Source: Xenopus tropicalis (taxonomy: Eukaryota > Chordata > Amphibia > Anura > Pipidae). Taken from it: a stretch of DNA of 64,000 bases. Location of the stretch: assembly GCF_000004195.4 (NCBI RefSeq), contig NC_030678.2, positions 157,087,547 to 157,151,546 on the forward strand. The letters are read 5' to 3'. The notes below the pieces were generated by a model. It did no database searches. It was not told where the DNA came from and saw only the letters and a list, made by a program, of their open reading frames with translations. Made by a program: the position numbers and the translations under genes. Positions 33,321 through 43,814 of this stretch are shown in pieces; within the stretch, counting starts at the first letter, position 1, and each line of letters begins with the position of its first letter.

Positions 33321-34591
33321 GACTTTATATATCATATATAACAACCTAACATCACCCAGGCTGATACACGGTTACAAAAGAAAGAATGATTCTTTGCACA
33401 CTGATCCAATATTTTTTGGGGGGGGAGTCCAACCAATGTTCCCTCTAACTCCTTTTCAGCTGTGTGAGCAAAAGAATCCTTTTGTGCGCACATTTTACAC
33501 TTGCAGTGGGCTCAGGTCGGTAGAGATACAAAATGTGTTTTCACACAAAATTCTATGTGGCACCACAATTTATTGTGTCCCCCTGCCTCAAAATGTGTGT
33601 GTGCCTTTCAGCAGCAGGGAACCTAGCAGTGATCTAGAGCTTTTAATTCACATCAGTATTTTTCCAAATCGGGTTTGGCCAAATTAGAATTGTGCAACAA
33701 GCACTGGAATTCAGTGTATCCCTGTCTACAAATGACCTCTGGGTGTGTCCTGATTGTCCCTCCCCAAAAGTACAGTAGGTTTTTGGTAGCCAATCACAAG
33801 GGAAGATTAATTGCAGTCGCCTGCCAATCTACCAAGCTTCTGGCCCACTACATGAGGATTGGCCAATTTCCTTGCGAGATCCTTAATGCCACCAGCTCTC
33901 CCAGATGTGGGACACCCTCCAAATACCTCCTGCTTACAGCACCTCAGGATCTTCTTCCTACCCAACTCTTTTTATGCTTAGCACTAACTGGAGGGGCACC
34001 AACCAAAATACCCCCCCCCAGTCACTCATTGGTTGGACCCAAGCTGTCCTTTCTCACTGTCCTGCCTAGCTCTACTGCTACACTGAGCTTTGATACCATC
34101 ATCCCTATCCCCGCTGAGCCAACTCCAGCACTGCTACACCCACATGGCACCTAGTTGTTCCCATCTGGCCAAGGAGGACACTGCCTGTTTTTTTCCCTAC
34201 TCGTATCCCTCTCTAGGACCCCCCCCCCTTCTCCAGGATTCTATAGGGGATGTCTCTATTAACTATTACACCAGTATTTAACACTACACTAACTCCATAT
34301 GGTGATTAAAATCAAACAAAATCTGTCCTGTGCTCGACAGAAGTAAAAACAATTATTTTCTCTGTTTTGTTTTTTATGTCTTCAAAATATATGTAATTGG
34401 CTGATGCCTTAAAGGCCCAGTCCTGTGCCATGCCAATACAGAACAAGCTTGTAGTGCCCTAGGCAACTAGAGATGCTCAATATGCAAACTGTGGGTGTTG
34501 TTAGGGGGGTTAGGGGGCTGTAACAAAATAAGAGTCCTATGGTAGGTAATAAGAAAAGTTTATTGAAAGTGAACTAGTGTTTAGTGGTACT
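33321..34591. other. Mostly unclassified; hAT-like segment near 33438
   Basis: AATGTTCCCTCTAA near 33438 followed by CTGTGTGAGC and TTGTGCGCAC resembles the start of a dispersed hAT-type repeat known from tetrapods, without a defined end. The long plus-strand frame here shows no domain. Confidence 0.3.
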
Positions 34592-35025
34592 TTAAAGAGA
34601 AGGAAAGGTAAAAACTAAGTAAGCTTTATCAGAAAGGTCTATGTAAATACAGCTATAAACACTATGCTATGAATAGTCCTCTATTAAAAGAAACACAGGA
34701 TTTCTTGTCTCCTTTTTTGTAAACATGTTCTTCAGTCTCAGAAAAATCCTTCAGAGCAAGGGCAGGAGTCTGCTCAGTTTGCTCCTCTCCCACTCCCTTT
34801 TCCTGCCCCTCCCATCAAAATTTGCTCCCCCTCCTAACTCTGTGTAATCTGAGCTGCCAGCAGCTAGAGCTGCAGCACTGAAGCTACTGAGACCAAGCTA
34901 AAATGGCAGCTGCTATCTTAAACAAACAGAGGGAGCTTCTAGGGTTGTTTACTCAGCTATGGTAAAGATTTCAGCAGAATAAATATAGCGTTATAACTTG
35001 CACTAATATGGCTAATGTATAGGCA
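34592..35025 (+). mobile_element. T2-type (TTAA) element, partial
   Basis: TTTAAAGAGAAGGAAAGGTA at the left, then interior sequence typical of a frequent Xenopus T2-like repeat (GTAAGCTTTATCAGAAAGG, GGCAGCTGCTATCTTAAAC). The right terminus is not evident. Confidence 0.5.
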
Positions 35026-35244
35026 GGACTTCAAACAGGGAAGGAGTTACGCAAGAGGAGGGCCCAGACAATACAAGAAATGTGACCCAAGTACAGGGGG
35101 GGAGGGCAGTTAAATCTGTGGTTCCCCGCCTACAGCTCTCTGGTTGATCAATTTCTAGTATCTCCCAGACTAGCTTTTGGTGCTTATATGTCATTGTGCA
35201 CTAGAAACATGATTATTATCCTATTGTGCTATAATCCCTTACAA
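35026..35244. other. No supported feature
   Basis: Short spacer without recognisable signal. Confidence 0.35.
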
Positions 35245-35430
35245 CAGTGCTGTCCAACTTCTGCGGTGCCGAGGGCCGGAATTTCTCTCGCATACATGGT
35301 GGAGGGCCGCTAATGGAAGCCAGTTTTGTCCACTCCCCCATTTTAAACCACACCCATTTTATCACAATGGTCGCTGCAGGGATATCAACCATCATTCATA
35401 TGTTATACAAGAAGCCAGAATACAGCTCAG
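35245..35430 (+). mobile_element. Truncated hAT MITE related to 19277
   Basis: CAGTGCTGTCCAACTTCTG, then GCCGAGGGCCGGAATTTCTC and TAATGGAAGCCAGTTTTG match the left arm of the element at 19277. The minisatellite and the right end are missing. Confidence 0.75.
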
Positions 35431-35526
35431 GGGTGTGGTCAGCTAAGATGGAAAACAATGGCACTTTGCGTAGCAACAACCCCTAGGCTTTCTCTTTGCC
35501 TACACAGGTAGATGCCATAAAACTAT

Positions 35527-35575
35527 TCTCCAACATACCAGGGATGCTGGGAGTTGTAGTCCAACAATGGCTGAG
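35527..35575. repeat. ZNF143-like motif in a dispersed repeat piece
   Basis: GGATGCTGGGAGTTGTAGTC is the complement of ACTACAACTCCCAGCATCC, close to the ZNF143/Staf consensus ACTACAAYTCCCAGMATGC. This string is also common in dispersed vertebrate repeats, so a live binding site is not implied. Confidence 0.4.
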
Positions 35576-36344
35576 GTGCCACATATTAGATAACCTTGCT
35601 GACAGCCATATAGTGCTCTGCTATACTGTTATATACTGTAAGTAAGATCATTGCTGAATTAGTTGAGTACAGGAACATCGAGCTCCCTCTTCCCCGCGAC
35701 AAATGAATAACAACAACAATAATAATCCTAATAAGGAGCGTCAGTAACTCAGAGTAACAGCTGTCACTCCTGGTAGGGTGGGATGAAGTTGGGGAGAAGA
35801 GGTGAAGGGGAGAAAGGCAGAGGGAACCCCAAGAGCTCAGTCCTGGATATGGAACATTCATGTAAGGGAAAAGAGTCCATGTTTCTGGGGTTTTGTTTTT
35901 TTAATGGGAGAAAAGATGTTGACTAGCAAAGCTCCAGCTTCCGCTCATGGCTGGCAGTTAAAGGGGAAGTTTGCCTTATTATGATGGAGATGTTGATATT
36001 CTGAGACAGACTGCAATGGGACCTAAAATTAACAAAGGTAAACAGGATCTAATGACAGAAGGAATTTCGAACAGTAGAACAAACAGTTAACTCAAACCCT
36101 ATAATAAAAGGCAGTAGCAACACAGCCAAGCAGTGCCAGAAGCAGAGAGTTGTAGTTCACACTAATGGGGTGGGTAACAGGTTGGCATTCCTGGCTATAT
36201 AAATGAGGGGCACACCTGTGGGTAAAGTCAGACACAGATATATGGGTCCATCTCTATAATAAAGTTACTTTCTGATGTACAGGATTCACTAGAACAGTGC
36301 TACATAGAAAGTTGGGGCAGAACTGGACCCTACACACAATATCA
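35576..36344. other. Mostly unclassified; T2-like end at 35958
   Basis: TTAAAGGGGAAGTTTGCCTT at 35958 with TTGATATTCTGAGACAGA downstream matches a T2-type element as I recall it; the rest is not classifiable. Confidence 0.4.
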
Positions 36345-36545
36345 CCCCATTGGGCCCCCAACATAACAACATACCATTGCGCCCCCCAACACAGCATCAC
36401 CCCATTGCGCCCCCAACATAACAACATACCATTGCGCCCCCCTACACAACATCACCCCATTGCGCCCCCAACACAGCATCACCCCATTGCGCCCCCCACA
36501 TAACAACATATCATTGCGCCCCCAACACAGCATCACCCCATTGCG
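36345..36545. repeat. Minisatellite of about 27-30 bp
   Basis: CCATTGCGCCCCCAACACAG alternating with CCATTGCGCCCCCAACATAA, seven or more units, irregular length. Frames on both strands are derived from it. Confidence 0.85.
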
Positions 36546-36740
36546 CTCCCGCAGGAGGAGGCGCTGGACTCACCCAGTGTCCGGATCCGGCTCCAGCAAT
36601 AGAGTCGGGCTGTAAATTCATTCCCAGAGGAATGCAGATCCCGGGACCGAATCGCCCTCATTCAGGCAACTTTTCCATCTCCGGGTCAGGCTGCCACATC
36701 CCCCTCACGTCCCATCCCGCCGGTACCAGCCCAGTGTAGC

Positions 36741-36902
36741 GCTGCGCCCTGATGCACCCAAGCCGGCAGCACCCAGTGGCTCAAACAGGAGATCGCTGCG
36801 CCCTGATGCACCCAAGCCGGCAGCACCCAGTGGCTCAAACAGGAGATCGCTGCGCCCTGATGCACCCAAGCCGGCAGCACCCAGTGGCTCAAACAGGACA
36901 GC
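36741..36902 (+). repeat. 54-bp tandem repeat (three units)
   Basis: GCTGCGCCCTGATGCACCCA begins at 36741, 36795 and 36849, each 54 bp apart, essentially identical. Confidence 0.95.
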
Positions 36903-36929
36903 GCTGCACCCAAGCCCAAGCGCTAGGGC

Positions 36930-37985
36930 TGAGGCAGGAGCGCGCTGGGGAGGATAGTGCTGGGGTTGGGGCAGGAGAGCGCTGGGAAGGATAGTGCTGG
37001 GGTTGGGGCAGGAGAGCGCTGGGAAGGATAGTGCTGGGGTTGGGGCAGGAGCGCGCTGGGGAGGATAGTGCTGGGGTTGGGGCAGGAGAGCGCTGGGAAG
37101 GATAGTGCTGGGGTTGGGGCAGGAGAGCGCTGGGAAGGATAGTGCTGGGGTTGGGGCAGGAGAGCGCTGGGAAGGATAGTGCTGGGGTTGGGGCAGGAGA
37201 GCGCTGGGAAGGATAGTGCTGGGGTTGGGGCAGGAGAGCGCTGGGAAGGATAGTGCTGGGGTTGGGGCAGGAGAGCGCTGGGAAGGATAGTGCTGGGGTT
37301 GGGGCAGGAGAGCGCTGGGAAGGATAGTGCTGGGGTTGGGGCAGGAGAGCGCTGAGCTGCAGAGCGCTGGGAAGGATAGTGCCTGGGCTGGGGCAGGATA
37401 GTGCTGGGGCTGATAGTGCCTGGGCTGGGGCAGGATAGTGCTGGGGCTGATAGTGCCTGGGCTGGGGCAGGAGAGCGCTGGGGCTGATAGTGCCTGGGCT
37501 AGGGCAGGATAGCGCTGGGGCTGATAGTGCCTGGGCTGGGGCAGGAGAGCGCTGGGGCTGATAGTGCCTGGGCTGGGGCAGGATAGTGCTGGGGCTGATA
37601 GTGCCTGGGCTGGGGCAGGATAGTGCTGGGGCTGATAGTGCCTGGGCTGGGGCAGGAGAGCGCTGGGGCTGATAGTGCCTGGGCTGGGGCAGGAGAGCGC
37701 TGGGGCTGATAGTGCCTGGGCTGGGGCAGGATAGTGCTGGGGCTGTTAGTGCCTGGGCTGGGGCAGGATAGTGCTGGGGCTGATAGTGCCTGGGCTGGGG
37801 CAGGATAGTGCTGGGGCTGTTAGTGCCTGGGCTGGGGCAGGATAGTGCTGGGGCTGATAGTGCCTGGGCTGGGGCAGGAGAGCGCTGGGGCTGTTAGTGC
37901 CTGGGCTGGGGCAGGATAGTGCTGGGGCTGTTAGTGCCCGGGCTGGGGCAGGATAGTGCTGGGGCCAGAGAGCGCTGGGGCTGTG
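36930..37985 (+). repeat. 37-bp G-rich minisatellite, two subtypes (about 28 units)
   Basis: The first block (to about 37370) uses GTTGGGGCAGGAGAGCGCTG plus GGAAGGATAGTGCTGGG. The second (37381 onward) uses GCCTGGGCTGGGGCAGGA plus TAGTGCTGGGGCTGATAGT, also at 37-bp spacing. In the second block units vary between GATAGTGCTGG and GAGAGCGCTGG and between CTGATAG and CTGTTAG. The G-rich strand is plus. The minus-strand frame beginning at 38123 starts with GTG, not ATG, and runs into this array. Confidence 0.93.
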
Positions 37986-38124
37986 GAGCAGCTGAGCGGC
38001 TGCCCAGGCTTCATTGACACACAGCGCACACAGTAGGGACTGCCTCCCTCTCACCTTCTGAGCGCAGCCCCGACCTGGCAGCCCCAGCAGCAGCAGCACA
38101 CGGACCGCACACCTGTGCCCCACC

Positions 38125-38335
38125 CCCCTCAGCCCCAGGATCTGCCCCCGCCCCTAAACTCCAAGATCTGCCCCCCCCCCCCCCACCTCAGCCACAGGGT
38201 CTCACCCCCCCTCAGCCCCAGGATCTGCCCCCGCCCCTAAGCTCCAAGATCTGCCCCCCCCCCACCTCAGCCACAGGGTCTCACCCCCCCCTCAGCCCCA
38301 GGATCTGCCCCCCCCTCAGCCACAGGATCTGCCCC
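38125..38335. repeat. C-rich tandem repeat of about 85 bp (2.5 units)
   Basis: CCCCAGGATCTGCCCCCGCC, then CTCCAAGATCTGCCCCC and CAGCCACAGGGTCTCACCCC, repeated twice and then partially. Long C runs interrupt the units. Confidence 0.85.
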
Positions 38336-38344
38336 TCTGCTTAC

Positions 38345-38433
38345 GTGTGTGCCGGCTCTGCCGGGTGTATGGGGCGCTCCCGGGTTCCATTGGGGCCGCT
38401 ATGGCACAGAGAGGGGCAGAGACGCAGCAGCAT
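38345..38433 (-). other. Candidate first coding exon with splice donor (weak)
   Basis: On the minus strand an ATG at 38433-38431 opens a 29-codon frame starting MLLRLCPSLCH and ending at a good donor match, CACAC|GTAAGC (GT at 38344-38343). ATTGG (inverted CCAAT) lies about 45 bp upstream. A second in-frame-independent ATG is at 38390. The CpG-rich context supports a promoter, but no second exon is visible in the window and no protein family is recognised. Confidence 0.2.
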
Positions 38434-38470
38434 CGGGCTCAGCTATCTCAGGGCTCTGGAACAGCTTCCT

Positions 38471-40311
38471 TGGCAGCCAATGAGTTAAATCGCCTTCTTG
38501 TATAAAGGGGATCTCCCCCCAAAAAGCTGCTTTTTCATAGTGATAGAAAATGTGATTCTAAGCAACTCCCCAAGGCATATTTATTCCACATTTCCCAAGG
38601 TTTTAGAAGTGTTTGTTATTGGAAGTGAAAGCAGTGTCTGTATGGCTGTTACTCCCTGCACTGCTGGTTCAGACTGCTGAACAGGGGGGCTGCTGCCATA
38701 CAGGCAGCAAATCTCCCCTAAAGTACCAGGGGGGAAAGATCCAACTGCTTGTGACTTCAGAGCAGAATTTTATCTGTTCTGCTAGTGCAGTTAGGGCTGG
38801 AACCTGCTCGGTTTTAAACCCAGACATAATGACATCAGCACTGTGTGTTGCTGATGTCATCACACAAACCGCTGATGTCAGGGGCCACCAAGTCTGCCCG
38901 TTTTTTAGAATGTTGACCTGGACAGCCCCTTGAAAAAATGGATCGATCGGGTCAAAACTGGACAGGTGGCAACCCTAAGTGACTAGCGATGTGCCACCCC
39001 CAGACCCCCTCCAGCACAGGAAAGGCAAGAGCTAGGGGGCAAGGGGGGTGGCACCACAGGGGCCTCAGGGTGGCTCAAGGGTAAGAATGGCCCCTTTCCT
39101 GAAACTGTTTCAGACAGAGCCAACTAAGTACCAGTCCTGGGGGAGAACTGACTTCTGATTTATTGTTTCAAGAGTCAGAAAGAGAGAATAGAATGGGGAC
39201 TCTTATAGGGTTGCATAGCCACAGAATACCCACAGAATACCCACAAAGCAGTAGGCATTCAGGCTGATTAACCCTGAACATATTCCCCAGGTGCCATAAC
39301 GTCAGTAATGGGTTATTAGGATTTCCAATTAAATTGGCCTTTCAGGCAGGCGTGAGTGCTGGTAACCTGGGGCAGGGGTGCAGGCCGTCTGGACTGGGTC
39401 AGCGCCAAGTCTGATTCATATATGGGTTGGACAAACTGGACCCCTGCAGATCTTTTAGAACAGTATTGCTTTCAATAGCAATTACATGTAAAAAAATATC
39501 TATAAAACCATTGAGCATTATTGATACAGGTACAGATGATGAGAATGATATTTTCTTTCATTATGCAAAAGCACTTTTTGGGTGGAGCAGTAATGTAGGT
39601 GAGTTTGTCATCTTTGTGAGCTTTAAATCCAGGGCTCCCATTCTAAACCCATAGTTTCCAAAGGAGCCAGACCCCTGCAGCTGTATTGCCTGTACCCCCT
39701 GGGGCTGTTCTACCTAATCACCCCCAGCTCTTTAACTGTAAAAGAAATATTGGCTCCGACCCTTGGGCTTGGTCCACAAATTAAATCACGATTCTGGAGA
39801 CTGAACCTAATTGGCTGTCAGACCCAGACCTTACACAACAGGGTTCAACTGCATTTGGATTAACAGCCTTGAGTCCAGTGAGCAAAAAGTTATTTGGGAA
39901 GAGGCTAATGCAGCTGTTATATACGCCTTTATTCGGGCAAAGATAGAGAAAGATGGGGGTAATTTTCCCCATAGTCAGCTTTGAAAAAAAAACCTTATTA
40001 ATGAAAGGTATTTGCCTCACCATGGGGTCCTTGAACTTGTGCTTTCCTCCTGGAAAGATTCATTGATGGCCTAACCCATATGGAGCTAACGTGCTTGTCT
40101 GGTAAACTGAAGGGCAGTTGGGGTGAGATTCTGTGTGTGCTTATTCTATTACTGTATTGTGTTAGTGCACAGTGCTGCATAGACTGCCAGTGATGTGTGT
40201 ACAATAACAGAAATACATGCACACAAGGGCAGGCAACAAACAAGACAGGAGGCAGTCTTCGCAGTCCACAGATAAGCAGGGGTCGGAACCGTACAGCAGA
40301 CACTATAAAGA
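38471..40311. other. Long stretch without supported features
   Basis: Contains only a family end (CTGGACAGGTGGCAACCCT at 38958-38976), otherwise unique-looking sequence. Confidence 0.4.
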
Positions 40312-40591
40312 TAGTGTCAGACTGGCCCACCAGGATACCAGGAAAACTCCCGGTGGGCCCAGGTGTCAGTGGGCCCTTCTGCTTTGGACCATTTGGCCTG
40401 TTTCATGGTCATTCCCTATTTCTGAATGGGAACAAAGAGGAGAAATAGATGGAAGAATAGATGCTAGCATGTAAATAAAAGAGACTAGGAGAATAAACAG
40501 GTTGGGCGAGGAAAGGAGGAAAAATATTATGGGGAGTGGGCCCATGGTCTCAGGTTTTCTGGTGGGCCCCTGGGGTACCAGTCCGACACTG
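40312..40591. mobile_element. hAT MITE family H, uninterrupted copy (280 bp)
   Basis: Ends TAGTGTCAGACTGGCCCAC and CCAGTCCGACACTG. The interior matches 2050-2159 plus 3083-3244, so it is the empty-site homologue of the interrupted copy. Flanking octamers TATAAAGA and CATAAATG agree at 5 of 8. Confidence 0.82.
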
Positions 40592-41126
40592 CATAAATGC
40601 ACTAGTAAGGGCATTGGCTGGTTCCGGATACCAAACCTAGCGTGGGCAGTGGGGTTGGAAGGGGATTTGGTGCCAAGTCATGCACCAAAAAATGTTGCAC
40701 TGGCGCAAGGGTCAGATATTGGCTTTCATCATTCTATTGATACTAGGCCTAATCCAAATCTAATTGTTCTTGATTGGATCCTATGGATTACTGGCTTCCC
40801 ATGTTACTACCCAGTGGTGGATAAACTCCCCTGTACTCTGTGCCGGAATCTGCAGATACAGATGTATGAATTTCTTAAGGACAGGTTGAAATCCAGCTTT
40901 AGCGTTACAAATACTATTTTTCTTGCAATGAAATATTCATATTATAAAAGCTGAAAGCCCACATTAAAGAAAATGGATAGGAAACAGATTACTCTGCACA
41001 ATTCTCAACTACAAATAACCCAAATGTAAAGAGAATATAATATATAAAGCTTTAGAGCTCACATGATTTTGCACCCCTGCTACCTACTTTGGGACTGAAC
41101 CCCCAAGCTTTCTGCTCTCATATCAA
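40592..41126. other. No supported feature
   Basis: Unique-looking sequence; the 150-codon plus frame covering part of it shows no recognisable domain. Confidence 0.4.
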
Positions 41127-41222
41127 TAGTGATAAGCGAAATGTTTAGTTAAATTTCCACGTTTCCCGTTTCACAAATTTTTCACCGTTTCGTGAACACT
41201 ATGGTCGTTTCGCTCATCACTA
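41127..41222. mobile_element. Minimal hAT MITE family D (96 bp)
   Basis: Ends TAGTGATAAGCGAAA and TTTCGCTCATCACTA, with a perfect 8-bp TSD CATATCAA at 41119-41126 and 41223-41230. This smallest copy fixes the family D termini and assigns the family to hAT. Confidence 0.93.
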
Positions 41223-41345
41223 CATATCAATATCAACCACAGGCATCTTCAGGCAGCCTTATTTGTAATGAGTGTCTTGTGAGACACTGACTGAATATAT
41301 ATATAATAATATAAATAATATATATATAATAATATAAATAATATA
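41223..41345. repeat. TSD and AT-rich simple repeat
   Basis: Irregular TATATATAATAATATAAATA repeats at 41295-41347. Confidence 0.7.
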
Positions 41346-41874
41346 TAAAATGCTCGGGACCTGGGGTTTTCCAGATAAGGGATCTTTCTGTAATTTGGAT
41401 CTCCACAATTTAAGTCTGCTTAAATACGGAATAAACCCAATAGGATTGTTTTGTCTCCAATAAGGTGTAATTATATCTTAGTTGGGATCAAGTACAGGTA
41501 CTGTTTTATTATTACAGAGAAAAGGGAATCATTTAACCATGAAATAAACCCAATAGGATTGTTCTGCCCCCAATAAGGGGTAATTATATCTTAGTTGGGA
41601 TCAAGTACAGGTACTGTTTTATTATTACAGAGAAAAGGGAATCATTTAACCAATAAATAAACCCAATAGGATTGTTCTGCCTCCGATAAGGGGTAATTAT
41701 ATCTTAGTTGGGATCAAGTACAGGTACTGTTTTATTACAGAGAAAAGCTAAAAATCATTTTTAAACATTAGAATTATTTGCTTATAATGTAGTCTATGGG
41801 AGATGGCCTTTACGTAATTTGGAATTTTCTGGATAATGTCTTTCCGGATAAGGGATCCCCTACCTGTATATTTA
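41346..41874. mobile_element. Family A copy with about three 113-bp units, reverse orientation
   Basis: Starts GCTCGGGACCTGGGGTTTTC, has internal units in inverse orientation (GGGGTAATTATATCTTAG), and ends GGATAAGGGATCCCCTACC. Confidence 0.85.
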
Positions 41875-42776
41875 TATACAGTCCCTTCTATATTCCCCCT
41901 GCTAGCCTGCCCATAGCCTGGCCCCAAGTGATGTCACTGCCCCCCCAAACCCAAAGGCTGGTATTTTAAAGAAAAAAGGTGGCAACCCTACAATGAGGGC
42001 TTCTAGTTAGTTGCCGTGTACCCTCCGTTATAGCACTGTGCATGGGAAGTGTGGCAGTGCCCAGTAACAACTACTCCTATATCTGTATAATACAATTCAA
42101 ACAGGAAAATAATGCATTGCGTCAAAAATCCAATTTTTTTATTTTTTACTCTGTTTGTATATAAATATATATGGATTGCAGGACAGGTATTGAAGGTGAT
42201 GTCTGAAAAGCTTTTCACTTTGTCATTTTGTCTATAAAGGATTCATGTTGCGCCATTAAATGTAATCACAGCCTAATGCAAATCAAATAACCTGTAAACC
42301 ATCAATCGCTGGCTCTAAAGCTGAGCGCCAATACTTTGTTTTCTTTATCAACATTCCTTCAGCTCTGATAGCAGAACCTTTGTTATTTATAATCTGATGG
42401 GGCTGGAAGTGCAGGCACTGCGCAGAGCGGAGCGTTTATATTTTGGGCGCAGTATTAGTCTCGCCGAGGGTACCATCGCTTTAGTCAGAAGAAAACACTA
42501 CGGATGCACTTATCTACTTATGTACAAGGGATTTGAAGTCATTTCCCTTGCTTGCAATTCTCTAAATGTTATATAATTTCATTTGTTCCCTTTTTCTTCT
42601 GTGAAATGCATTCATTTTGTTACTAATCTTGCCTTTTATATTAAGCAAAAGAGCTCAATATATGTCTTTTTCTGCTATAAGAAATCCCCTGTGGCTTTTT
42701 ATATGTAAAAATCTACAAAATAAATGCGCACATGTTAATTTCATATTGCAACTAAGCTCTTTTACTGATATTATTA
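41875..42776. other. Mostly unclassified
   Basis: Begins with a hAT-like end GGTGGCAACCCT near 41990. A small GC-richer patch at 42400-42480 (GCACTGCGCAGAGCGGAGCG) stands out and might be conserved non-coding DNA or an exon, without further support. Confidence 0.35.
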
Positions 42777-43814
42777 AGGGTATGGGATCCACAATCTGGA
42801 AACCCATTATCTGGAAAGTTCCAACTTATGGGAAGGCCATCTCCTTTGGACTCCCTTTCAATTAGCTAATTCAGATATTTAATTTTTTTCCTCTTTCTCT
42901 GTAATAATAAAACAGTACAGGTATGGGATCCATTATTTAGAAAGGAAGGTCATCTCCCATAGACTTCACTTTGATCAAATGATTCACATTTTTTAAAATT
43001 ATTATCTTTTTCTCTGGAATAATATAACAGTACCTTGTACTTGATCCCAACTAAGATATAATTACCCCTTATTGGGGGCAGAACAGCCCTATTGGGTTTA
43101 TTTAATGGTTAAATGATTCCCTTTTCTCTGTAATAATAAAACAGTACCTGTACATGATCCCAACTAAGATATAATTACCCCTTATTGGGGGCAGAACAGC
43201 CCTATTGGGTTTATTTAATGGTTAAATTATTCCCTTTTCTCTGTAATAATAAAACAGTACCTGTATTTCATCCCAACTAAGATATAATTACCCCTTATTG
43301 GGACAGAACAATCCTATTGGGTTTATTTCATGGTTAAATGATTCCCTTTTCTCTGTAATAATAAAACAGTACCTGTACTTGATCCCAACTAAGATATAAT
43401 TACCCCTTATTGGGGGCAGAACAGCCCTATTGGGTTTATTTCATGGTTAAATGATTCCCTTTTCTCTGTAATAATAAAACAGTACCTGTACTTGATCCCA
43501 ACTAAGATATAATTATTCCTTTTTAGGGGCTAAACAATCTTTTGGGGTTTATTTAATATTCAGGTTATTTTTTAGTAGACAAATTATGGTGATAGAAATT
43601 ATGGAAAGATCCCTTATCTAGAAAACCTCAGGTCCCAAGCATTCTGGATAACAGGCCCCACACCTGTATAGATAAAATTAATCCTTACTGGGACCAAAAC
43701 AATGTATTGTGTTTTATTATCATTTAAATTATATTTTAGTAGACTTAAGGTATGGAGATCAAAATTACTTATCCAGAAAACCCCAGGCTCTGTGCATTTT
43801 GGATAATGGGTCCC
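42777..43814. mobile_element. Family A copies with a 113-bp array
   Basis: Two partial left arms (42777, 42917) precede a tandem array of units starting at 43055, 43168, 43281, 43393 and 43506 (steps of 112-113 bp). A right arm ends near 43668 and a second partial copy runs 43670-43814. Confidence 0.85.

Larger units (their letters stand above)
36546..38470. other. CpG-rich island-like region
   Basis: GC-rich and CpG-containing sequence over nearly 2 kb, strongly distinct from the AT-rich surroundings. It contains three tandem arrays (54 bp, 37 bp, about 85 bp) and GC-rich unique flanks at 36546-36735 and 38336-38470. Island-like composition suggests a promoter nearby, but the arrays inflate GC, so this needs calculation on the flanks alone. 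Confidence 0.45.

Noticed and set aside
33205..34154. Two consecutive 160-codon plus-strand frames
   Set aside because: Composition and lack of recognisable motifs suggest chance; part overlaps a dispersed hAT-like repeat near 33438.
37746..38123. Minus-strand frame beginning with a signal-peptide-like leucine stretch (VRVLLLLGLPG) followed by a GTGAGA donor-like site
   Set aside because: The start codon is GTG; reading upstream in frame meets a stop before any ATG. The leucines come from a CAG/CTG run and the frame then enters the 37-bp array. I retain only the nearby ATG at 38433 as a weak candidate.
40502..40954. 150-codon plus-strand frame
   Set aside because: It begins inside the family H hAT right arm at a non-conserved start and shows no domain or splice context.
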